Shown: one piece after another, positions 55,821 through 64,000 of the stretch
Position numbering within the stretch: the stretch's first letter is position 1
Layout: each line of letters begins with the position of its first letter
Source: Liopterus haemorrhoidalis
Taxonomy: Eukaryota; Arthropoda; Insecta; Coleoptera; Dytiscidae
NCBI GenBank assembly: GCA_963971575.1
Contig: OZ020625.1
Span: forward strand, 25,569,253 to 25,633,252
Direction of reading: 5' to 3'
DNA: 64,000 nucleotides
Notes under the pieces: model-generated
What the model was told of the DNA's origin: nothing
The model's database searches: none
What the model saw: the letters and a program-made list of their open reading frames with translations, nothing else
Translations under genes and position numbers: made by a program

Positions 55821-56590
55821 TCATATTTATATGTAACGTTTCCATGGCCATGATAAATAATATCTGTGTTAGAAAATATTAGGTCAAGTTATTTCTACTC
55901 TGCTGCTAGAATGTATTTTATATAAGTACTTTATGATGGTGGTCGGTCCTGTGGTGGCCACAGCTGATTTTTTCATATTTATATGTAACGTTTCCATGGC
56001 CATGATAAATAATATCTGTGTTAAAAAATATTAGGTCAAGTTATTTCTACTCTGCTGCTAGAATGTATTTTGTATAAGTACTTTATGATGGTGGTCGGTC
56101 CTGTGGTGGCCACAGCTGATTTTTTCATATTTATATGTAACGTTTCCATGGTCATGATATAAATAATATCTCTGTTAGAAAATATTAGGCCAAGTTATTT
56201 CTACTGTGCTGCTAGAATGTATTTTATAAGAGTACTTTATGATGGCGGTCGGTCCTGTGGTGGCCACAGCTGATTTTTTCATATTTATATGTAACGTTTC
56301 CATGGTCATGATATAAATAATATCTCTGTTAGAAAATATTAGGCCAAGTTATTTCTACTGTGCTGCTAGAATGTATTTTATAAGAGTACTTTATGATGGC
56401 GGTCGGTCCTGTGGTGGCCACAGCTGATTTTTTCATATTTATATGTAACGTTTCCATGGTCATGATATAAATAATATCTCTGTTAGAAAATATTAGGCCA
56501 AGTTATTTCTACTGTGCTGCTAGAATGTATTTTATAAGAGTACTTTATGATGGCGGTCGGTCCTGTGGTGACAACAGCTGATATTTTTTT
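55821..56590 (+). repeat. Tandem array of family B 3' ends
   Basis: Five further head-to-tail units of about 153 bp, each from TCATATTTATATGTAACG to the hairpin CTGTGGTGGCCACAG and GATTTTT. Units 1-2 share GGCCATGATAAATAATATC and GATGGTGGTCGG; units 3-5 share ATGATATAAATAATATC and TACTGTGCTGC, so they spread by local copying in two steps. Confidence 0.93.
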
Positions 56591-57180
56591 TGAAGCGGTA
56601 TGGCGCGAATTTAAATACTAATAATATGAAATAACTCTCTTAAAATGGTCTTTAAAACAAAATTTTTATGACAAAAATTGTTTAAAATAAGAAAACATAT
56701 CTTTTGTTAGAAATAATTTAATAAAAGTGAACAGATATGTAAAATATGCATTGTTTGCTGAGATACAGGTTGTTCGTAAATAACTGAACAATATTCACAG
56801 AGTTAACAGATTGGTGTAAGTCATGTTATGACTGCATCTCATAATATGTGAGTTGCAGTGTTGGCCAACTGTTACAGCATTTGTCATATACACCGTTACC
56901 TCTATAAACTCTAATATGTAATTATATTATACCGCGTTCTTCTGTATTTACTTTTATTTTACTTACCATTCGTCTATAACTCACAATAATCTATCCATTT
57001 AATTGCAAATCTTTATGATTTTATTTCCTTGATTAGTTTTAATTAGAATTTTATTAGAGAACTGTAACATTGATTATTAAGATTGTATTTTATCACGTAT
57101 AGAAAGTACTCGTTATACGTCGTATTAATATTACGAATACTGGGGGTCTATTCTGTAACTTCTCGACAGTCACATCCACA
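56591..57180. other. Spacer, nothing recognised
   Basis: AT-rich, no coding frame. Confidence 0.4.
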
Positions 57181-57330
57181 CTAGGGTTGTACATCGAAGG
57201 CAAAACATCGATGTTTAACATCGTTGTTTAACATCGATGTTAACATCGGCGCCTTACTATCGATGTTGAAAAAACATCGAAGGAAAAACATCGATGTATC
57301 GGAAACATCGATGTTTTATTAATATTAAAA

Positions 57331-58296
57331 AAAAATTGATGTGAAGTGTGAATTTTCACACATTTCTGGGTTTTGCAGGTATTTAGTAACTGAACGATGA
57401 TTATTTGGGATGCCAAAACAAATTTTATGTCAAAATATTTTTTTATGAATTTTAATTCGAATGCCTAATACCATTATTTAAGTATTGCACCTATGAGATT
57501 TTGAAAATTGCACCTATGGCTTCCATTGGTTGCTTACATCATAAGTCCCGCCCTTTGATTTCGTCAAACATAGAATTAAATTAGAATTTCAACACTTTCC
57601 ACTGGTTATTAAATTTACGCTTTTAAAAATTAAATGCAACATTTACCAAATATAACTAGAATTTTAACAAAATAATTTAAACAAAATAAAAATGCAAAAA
57701 AAAAAACAAAAATAAAACCAACAGGATTCGAACCCTAGTTTACAAGTTAAGTTATATTAATAAGCGTACGACAAATCCAACCACGCCACGAGAGCTACTG
57801 ATCTGGTATGTTACACAACGTATTAAATAATTAACATATTTTAGTTAAAAACACAAAAAATGCGTTATTTTCCGAAAACATAATCTGATCAAAAATTCCT
57901 GTTGTACTATTCCGGTTCACACCAATGTACATTACTTAGAATTTTTTCAGATTTTTAGTTTAAACCATCTGGGCTACAGGGTGTGGGACAAAAAAAATTT
58001 TGCACATATTTGGCAAAAATCGCATCAAAATAATTTATTTTGCAAAAATTAAATTTTGATCGTTAATCCTTGTACTAAGGGCTTTCATTTGATACCCTAC
58101 TCAGAATTTTAAAAAAATATTTTTTTTTTCGATGAGCATATATTTGTTTATATTTTTAGAGGGATATGTTTTTTAGATGTTTTAGTATTTTTCCTATGTG
58201 CGGGTCAAAGAGTTGTTTAAGCATGCCAAATTTCAACTCTCTAGGTTTAGCCGTTTGCCTACAATTTTTACCGAACAAACAGACAGACAGACAGGC

Positions 58297-58340
<44 letters not shown>

Positions 58341-58387
58341 GACAAAATGACGGTATAAGGGTTTTTTGGTCATACCTACAAAACCCT
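57331..58387 (-). mobile_element. Family A copy A10
   Basis: Minus strand, complete: hairpin GTGTGAATTTTCACAC, inner repeat, tRNA-like module 57720-57800, about 14 GTCT units (58275-58340), 5' end ATACCTACAAAACCCT. Confidence 0.9.
57720..57800 (-). other. tRNA-like module of copy A10
   Basis: On the minus strand an A box in CTCTCGTGGCGTGGTTGG and a perfect B box in AGGGTTCGAATCCTG. The centre is longer than in other copies. Confidence 0.62.
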
Positions 58388-58570
58388 AAAAACTATTTGT
58401 TTATATTATATAGGTTTTATTTAATAATGTAAAGATAAAATACGAAAAAAGTAACATATAATACACAAAAAGCATTTATTAGATTTTGAAATAGAAATAT
58501 TCCTTTTTAATAGTAATTAATTTCACATTAACATTATTATACCCAATATAAAAATCCTAATTTGTACCTC

Positions 58571-58751
58571 CAGTCTATTCCAAACGATTAGGCGGAACTA
58601 ACCGCAATTTTCATTTTTGTAATTTGTCATTAGATATTTTTTTATATAGTGAAGTTGACTTTTCCTGAACAAAATGATCAAAAGCTTCAATCAATCGGTA
58701 AAAGTAACTAGAATTGAAAATCTAATTCCGCCTAAACCAAAGGAACAGACC
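58571..58751. mobile_element. C2-type MITE
   Basis: CAGTCTATTCCAAACGATTAG and CTAATTCCGCCTAAACCAAAG ends, 181 bp. A truncated relative in the opposite orientation is at 60465-60612. Confidence 0.7.
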
Positions 58752-58923
58752 TTACTATTTTTACATTTCTAAAATGAAATATTGGATTTTATTACAATAC
58801 TAATATACAGCCTTGTTCATATGTATGGAGCACCCTAAATATTTGTGATTTTATTGGAAGAATAAGAAAATTAAATAATGAAAACTATTTTATTATTCAA
58901 AATAATTATGAACATTGATATAT

Positions 58924-60078
58924 TTAATATTTTGTCACTCCCCCCCTTGCATTTATAACAGCAGCTATCCTTTGTGGCATATTGGCAAATAATTTCTTGC
59001 ATGTATTTGCAGACATTTTACCCCATTCCTCCTTTATTTTCTTAACTAGTTCCAGTTTTGATTGAACCTTGCGTTGAGCAACATTTTTCTTCAAAATTGT
59101 CCATAAATGCTCAATTGGATTTAATTCGGGAGGCTGTGCCGGCAATCCAAAACGGAAATTTGTTGTCTTTGAAACCATTCTCGAGAAGTGGCAGCTGCAT
59201 AGCATGGTGCGTTATCTTGTTGGAATAAATATGTTGATTGGTCATCGTTCGTGAAAATTTTATGTACAGAAGGTCTTAAAACAATCGATAACATTTTGAT
59301 ATAAGTAGAAGGATTCATCCTTCCCTCACACACAAACACTTGTCCCACGCATGACGCTGCCATGCAGCCCCATATTATTACACTACACCCACCAAATTTA
59401 ACTGTAGGGACCACACAGTCAGGGTGAAACTCTTCTCCGGTCCTTCGTTTTACATAAACCACCCCAGGGGTGCCAAAAAGCTATAAACAATAATCTCAAT
59501 TTAAGTCTCAGTATTAACTGATGATTTTTTTTTTCACAATAACATTTTTTTATGATTTAAATTTTTTCATTAGCAGCAATAAATATGCCTCAAAATTACC
59601 TGAATATTTGTCTCATCTGACCAAAGTACCTTTGCCCAATCATCATGTTTCCAGTTTTTGTGAATTTTCGCCCAATGAAGCCTTCTTTTTTTATTTTTCT
59701 CTGAAAGCCAGGGTTTTTTCCGCGCTTTGCGGCCTCTCAAACCATGTTCTAGTAGTCTTCTTTTAACGGTTGGTGCCAAAATTTTCATAGTCGCAACAGT
59801 ATTAAACTCTGTAGCCAATTCAGACGATGTTCTCTTTCTATTTTTCAGTGATAGTCGAATTAAGTTTCTATCTTCTCTCTCTGATGTCTTACGATTTCTT
59901 CCAGATTTTGGCCTATCTTTATGAGAACTAATCGTAGCTAACCGTTTTATAGCATTTTGGACAGTTTCCTGGAGCAATTTACTTTCTGAAAAATTTTCTC
60001 TTGACTCCATCCCTTTTGACTAAGACTTACAATTTGTGCACGTTTAACTTCACTCAAACTTTTTGTAATCACACTCAT
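58924..60078 (-). pseudogene. Tc1-like transposase with a spliceosomal intron
   Basis: From ATG at 60076-60078 (SVITKSLSEVKRAQIVSLSQ) the protein has a paired-type helix-turn-helix, AIKRLATISSHKDRPKSGRN, a second binding helix near PTVKRRLLEHGLRGRKARKK, and the first catalytic block WAKVLWSDETNIQ. The frame then crosses an intron (59481-59599) to LFGTPGVVYVKRRTGEEF. The second catalytic block is FQQDNAPCYAA and the third PAQPPELNPIEHLW, 34 residues apart, giving DD34E. One frameshift near codon 35 and one near 59140 (a lost G between VLD and the PAQPPELNP block) disable it. It ends MPQRIAAVINARGGVTKY. Confidence 0.9.
59481..59599 (-). other. Intron in the Tc1-like transposase
   Basis: On the minus strand CAG|GTAATTTTG ... 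GTTTATAG|CTTTTTGG. Removing 119 bp joins SDETNIQ to LFGTPGVVY in phase 0, exactly the order expected of Tc1 transposases. The interval itself contains stops. Confidence 0.85.
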
Positions 60079-60995
60079 AATTAGTAAGTGGAAGTAACTG
60101 AACTAAATGAAAAAAAAAATCACTCTATTCTTGCCCAAGTCTAATTCTAATCTAAAACATTTATGTACCTAACGCATATAAACAAATATTAACTTGCATA
60201 CTACAATATTTAAAACGTTACGAACATGTTCAAAGCTGCAAACGAAACATTTTTCTATGAAATATAATTAAAAACAATGTGTAAAAGTATTTTAATTTGG
60301 TTTCCTAAATAAAATTCCCATAAATTGCATTTATTTATTAGATGTTCCAAGGGTGCTCCATACATATGAACAAGGCTGTAGTAATCTTAATGTTAATTTT
60401 ATATTATTTAACATAAAAATAATACTGTCATACACAATTATTTTTATACTTTTTTTAAGTTGAAATTAAGTCTGTTTTTTTGGTTTAGGCGGAACTAGAT
60501 TTTCAATTCTAGTTACTTTTACCGATTAATTGAAACTTTTGATCAATTTGTTCAGGAAAAGCCAACTTCAATATATAAAAATATAGCTAATGACAACTTA
60601 CAAAAATCCAGGGACTGGAGGAATAACAACTGGGAAAGTGTCAACAAGACTCAAAAAGAAAAAGTGTGTTGGCGTCGTTGGTCGTTCGCATTGTTTGCAA
60701 AAATTAGAAGTTTCTTCTTATTTTTTCGTATTCTGCTAACTGCTAAGAAGAATAAGAACTAACACTTTTAGTATTATTATATCATAATAGATGGCGCTTA
60801 TATTTTGTGTACTAATTTTAATAAAAATTAAATTTTTAAGATTCCAGCGCTTCTAGCGGTAGTTTCTGAATTTCAAAGTTTAAACATCGACATCGGTAGT
60901 AGACATCGATGTTTTATCGATACTATCGCCAGCTGACCATCGATGGTAAAAACATCGATGTTTTCGATACATCGATGTTTTTTTCCCATCCCTAG

Positions 60996-61092
60996 TAGGG
61001 ACCTCAATTCATGAAGATCCATCGAAATCTCGAAATGTCAAAATCGGTATGATCACAATACCTCCATTATATATGTTGGCGGTCGGTAAAAA
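60996..61092 (-). repeat. Family B 5' fragment
   Basis: TAGGGACCTCAATTCATGAAG to TATATGTTGGCGGTCGGT: the first ~100 bp of family B in minus orientation. Confidence 0.85.
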
Positions 61093-61929
61093 TATTAATG
61101 TATATTAATTTAATTTTTATTAGGAAAAATAAAAAGTTTCTATACTTATGGCCAACATTGTAAAATACAATACATCGAAATGGTGTAGATACGGTCATCA
61201 AACCCTGCATAGTTCTGATTTGTCTAATTTTTACTCATAGTTATGAATGAATATAATTACAATAATGGTTATGTTTCATTATACTTATCAATTCCCGGGG
61301 GTGACGAAGATAATTTGTTCGTGCTTAAGACAGCATTTCCACCCCTGTTACGGTGCACCCCGGACTATTTGGGGTTCTGGAACAGCCCCTCTATTTATTC
61401 CCTTGGTATAAATCACCCTGCAAATTAATGGGGGGCAATAACTGTTTTTCTAAGAGCGATTTCTTGCCACAAGTAATTGTTCAGATATATTTTAGGATAC
61501 TGCCAAACTGTTTTATTTAAGGCTATATATTTTAGATATACAAAATGCAAAATATTGTACAGTAAATTAGTTATTCAAAAGCATACCTCAGTGGTTCCAA
61601 AGTATACAGGGTGTAATAAGATAGAGGAATACAGTTTTTCGCTAAAATAAGATGTGAGAGCAATTTATGGATTTTTTTTTAAATTTATTTTTAAATTACA
61701 ATCTACTTCTTTGAGAGTATAAAGCTGCATTCAGAGCTCTTGAAATTAGTTAACTGTTCACTGTGCATTATGAATAAAATTAATAGATAGTTTTAACATT
61801 CAAGGCAGCGTTTACAGCTAAGGAAATTAGTGCGTTACGAATAGTGCGACATCTGTGTGTCTTTAAACCAACTACGGTAGCTACGTAAAATGTTTATTAT
61901 TTATTATCGTTTTCTTAATTCCGATCCTA
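61093..61929. other. Spacer, nothing recognised
   Basis: Contains TATACAGGGTGTAATAAGAT near 61604, a possible Tc1/mariner terminus, and a 61-codon frame at 61243 that I do not recognise. Confidence 0.4.
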
Positions 61930-62336
61930 CAGTCTGTTCCAAACGGTTAAGCGGAACTAGATTTTGCAATCTAGTTACTTTCATCGTTTAAATTGTGCCT
62001 TTCGGCCGTTTTGTTTAAGCTTTGTAAATCATACTTACAATAAACATTTTTTGGTTAAGGTTAATATCATTTTAAAATGTTATTTTCTTTATATTTTGAT
62101 TTTTTGTGTCATTCTTAATACAAATTTCCCATTTATTTATTTTTTTGTCATTAAAATATCTAAAAAAAATATTTAATTTTGACATATGTCATTCGTTTCC
62201 ATGGTTTCATTGTTGGAATTTTAAATTTTGACATCCCAACGTGAAAAATGAAATAACCCAAGCAAGGTCCCTTCTCGTGACAACCTAAAAGAACTAAATT
62301 CCCATTTAGTTCCGCTTAACCGTTTGGAACAGACTG
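61930..62336. mobile_element. MITE C copy, full length
   Basis: 407 bp, TA at 61928 and 62337, opposite orientation to the 29183 copy. Confidence 0.9.
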
Positions 62337-62359
62337 TAGTTTTAGATTTCCTAGTTTTT

Positions 62360-62406
62360 AGGGTTTTGTAGGTATGACCAAAAAACCCTTATACCGTCAT
62401 TTTGTC

Positions 62407-62442
<36 letters not shown>

Positions 62443-63468
62443 TTCTGTCTGTCTTTCTGTCTGTCTGTCTGTCTGTATGTCTGTCTGTCTGTCTGTCGGT
62501 TCGGTAAAAATTGTAGCCAAACGACTAAACCTAGAGAGTTGAAATTTGGCATACTTAAACTCTTTAACCCGCACATAGGAAAAATACTAAAACATCTAAA
62601 AAACATATCCCCCTAAAAACATAAACAAATATCTGCTCATCGAAAATTTTTTTTTTTATATAATTCTGAGTAGGGTATCAAATGAAAGCCCTTAGTACGT
62701 AGATTAACGATCAAAATTTTATTTTTGCAAAATAAATTATTTTGACGTGATTTTTGCCAAATTGTGCAAAAAAATATTTGTCACACCCTGTAGCCCAGAT
62801 GGTTTAAACTAAAAATCTGAAAAAAAACTAAGTAATGTACATTGATGTGAACCGGAATAGTACAACAGGAATTTTTGATCAGATTATGTTTTCGGAAAAT
62901 AACGCATTTTTTGTGTTTTTAACTAAAATATGTTAAATATTTAATTCGCTATGTAACACATTAGATAAGTAAGCGCTCGTAGCGTAGTGCGTTGTGTCGT
63001 CGCTTCGTAATTTACAAACTAGAGTTCGATTCCTGTCAATTTTAATTTTTCTGTTTTTTTTTGCATTTTTATTTTATTTAAATTATTTTGTCAAAATTCT
63101 AGTTATATTTTAGTAAATGTTGCATTTAATTTTTAAAAGCGTAAATTTAATAACCAGTGGGAAGTGTTGAAATTATAATTTAATTCTATGTTTGAATGTA
63201 TACGAAATCAGAGGGCGGGGCTTATGATTTAAGCAACCAATGGAAGCCATAGGCGCAATTTTCAAAATCTTAATGAACCTTGCTATATAAAAAAAATACT
63301 GCACATATTAAGAAACTTAAATAATGGTATTAGGCATTCGAATTAAAATTCATAAAAAAAAAATTTGACATAAAATTTGTTGTGGCATCCCAAATAATCA
63401 TCATTCAGTTATTAAATACCTGCAGAACCCTGAAATGTGTGAAAATTCACACTTCTCATCAATTTTTT
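62360..63468 (+). mobile_element. Family A copy A11, complete
   Basis: The cleanest copy: AGGGTTTTGTAGGTAT, about 22 GTCT-type units, body, tRNA-like module 62970-63037, TTCACACTTCTCATCAA and T-tract. Confidence 0.92.
62970..63037 (+). other. tRNA-like module of copy A11
   Basis: A box in CGTAGCGTAGTGCG and B box in GAGTTCGATTCCTG; middle TTCGTAATTTACAAACTAG. Confidence 0.62.
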
Positions 63469-63479
63469 ACTAATTGAAG

Positions 63480-63577
63480 TTGGTTTTTATTAAACAGAAT
63501 GATTGAAAGCCTTATTTAAACGTTAAAAGTTACTAGTTTTCAAAATCGTTCCGCTTAAATCAAAGAAACAGACTATT
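63480..63577. repeat. C2-type MITE remnant
   Basis: TTTTTATTAAACAGAATGA and CCGCTTAAATCAAAGAAAC; only the right half is clear. Confidence 0.5.
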
Positions 63578-63830
63578 GAGAACTGACACGCTCGGATACG
63601 CAGTCTGGTGGTCAAATATTGTACTACGCGACTGTAGTATTGTTTGAAATTATTACATATGTTCTGGTGTTGATTTTTTGTTAGAACGTCGATAGATACA
63701 TTTTCATAAAATAAAAATGTACTGTGCTTAAATTAACCTGTTCCCTGTTAGCATATTGACAGCTGAATACTAGACAATTCAGCCATTTTGCCATGAATTA
63801 CAGCGCCGCCAACGGTAATGTCATATGTTG
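63575..63830 (-). repeat. Repeat H, uninterrupted copy
   Basis: Reverse complement of both halves seen at 23257-23362 and 27975-28102, here contiguous. It therefore shows the site before the ~4.6-kb block was inserted there. Confidence 0.65.
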
Positions 63831-64000
63831 TTATATTGTTTTATTATTGTTACAGTTCCTTTGCAAATTAACAGCTATAACCCTTCACTACTTATGGCTA
63901 TGCGTGTTTTCTTGGAATTTAGTCGACTCGATCCATCTCTCCATCAATTTTTTTATAAAACTTTGTATTTTGGTAACATTGTGCGGTAGTTTTATCATTT
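63831..64000. other. Right edge, nothing recognised
   Basis: Short AT-rich end with no feature I can support. Confidence 0.4.

Larger units (their letters stand above)
58808..60378 (-). mobile_element. Tc1-like element
   Basis: Inverted ends CAGCCTTGTTCATATGTATG / CATACATATGAACAAGGCTG, TA at 58806 and 60379, 1571 bp. The transposase is on the minus strand with an intron. Confidence 0.93.
57181..60995. repeat. Region bracketed by ACATCGATGTT motif clusters
   Basis: Left cluster 57181-57315 begins CTAGGGTTGTACATCG; right cluster 60885-60995 ends ACATCGATGTTTTTTTCCC and ATCCCTAG. Both are dense in ACATCGATGTTT. They look like opposite ends of a hAT-like element, but the 8-bp flanks do not match. 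Confidence 0.5.

Overview
The window is AT-rich, intron-containing animal DNA that fits an insect genome. It holds one recognisable host gene, Tc1/mariner, hAT and PIF/Harbinger transposons, a LINE, a tRNA-derived SINE, and two abundant (GTCT)n-bearing repeat families. The order cannot be fixed from the sequence; a beetle is a weak guess.

Host gene (1.1-14.6 kb, + strand): the last five exons of a secreted, 12-cysteine protein of the insect 27 kDa hemolymph glycoprotein (DUF1397) family. The exons are 1109-1299, 4482-4569, 6412-6600, 9269-9419 and 14402-14639. All splice phases agree, and a poly(A) signal lies at 14712. The signal-peptide exon is outside the window. The C-terminus has an unusual hydrophobic tail that suggests a GPI anchor. 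The exons total 857 bp within 13.5 kb, and the introns are filled with nested transposons.

The rest (14.7-64 kb) is a transposon graveyard with no second host gene that I can support. Two high-copy families dominate. Family A (11 main copies) and family B (about 11) are unrelated in sequence but share one architecture: a short sub-terminal inverted repeat at each end, a (GTCT)n microsatellite just inside the 5' end, a 3' hairpin, and insertion into T-tracts without a clear target duplication. This is the layout described for non-autonomous Helentrons (HINE/DINE-1-like). Family A carries a tRNA-like module with pol III A and B boxes at one fixed internal position. The module differs strongly between copies while the scaffold stays conserved, and this is the most interesting signal in the window.

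Other landmarks, left to right:
- a broken transposon-like protein in two opposed pieces (0.3-1.0 kb)
- a hAT inside a hAT MITE inside family A (2.7-4.35 kb)
- a hAT with an internal minisatellite (4.9-6.0 kb)
- a truncated LINE reverse transcriptase (6.8-7.7 kb)
- a plant-like mariner broken by a hAT and family A (9.5-13 kb)
- a mariner carrying an exact 283-bp internal duplication around a 1.2-kb insert (14.9-18.9 kb)
- a rearranged mariner (19-20.3 kb)
- a DD41D-type element with one stop codon (21.5-22.9 kb)
- a Mos1-like mariner split by a 2.1-kb foldback element (23.7-27.1 kb), and a sister copy (34.4-35.6 kb)
- a Harbinger carrying twin MITEs and a hAT MITE (31.9-34.1 kb)
- a TTA-flanked MITE pair giving filled and empty sites for family A (36.2-38.0 and 39.8-40.4 kb)
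- family B copies with a SINE or mariners nested in them (41.6-51.6 kb)
- a tandem array of family B 3' ends (55.8-56.6 kb)
- a Tc1-like element whose transposase has a 119-bp intron (58.8-60.4 kb).

Nested insertions and in-window empty sites let the relative order of many insertions be read directly.
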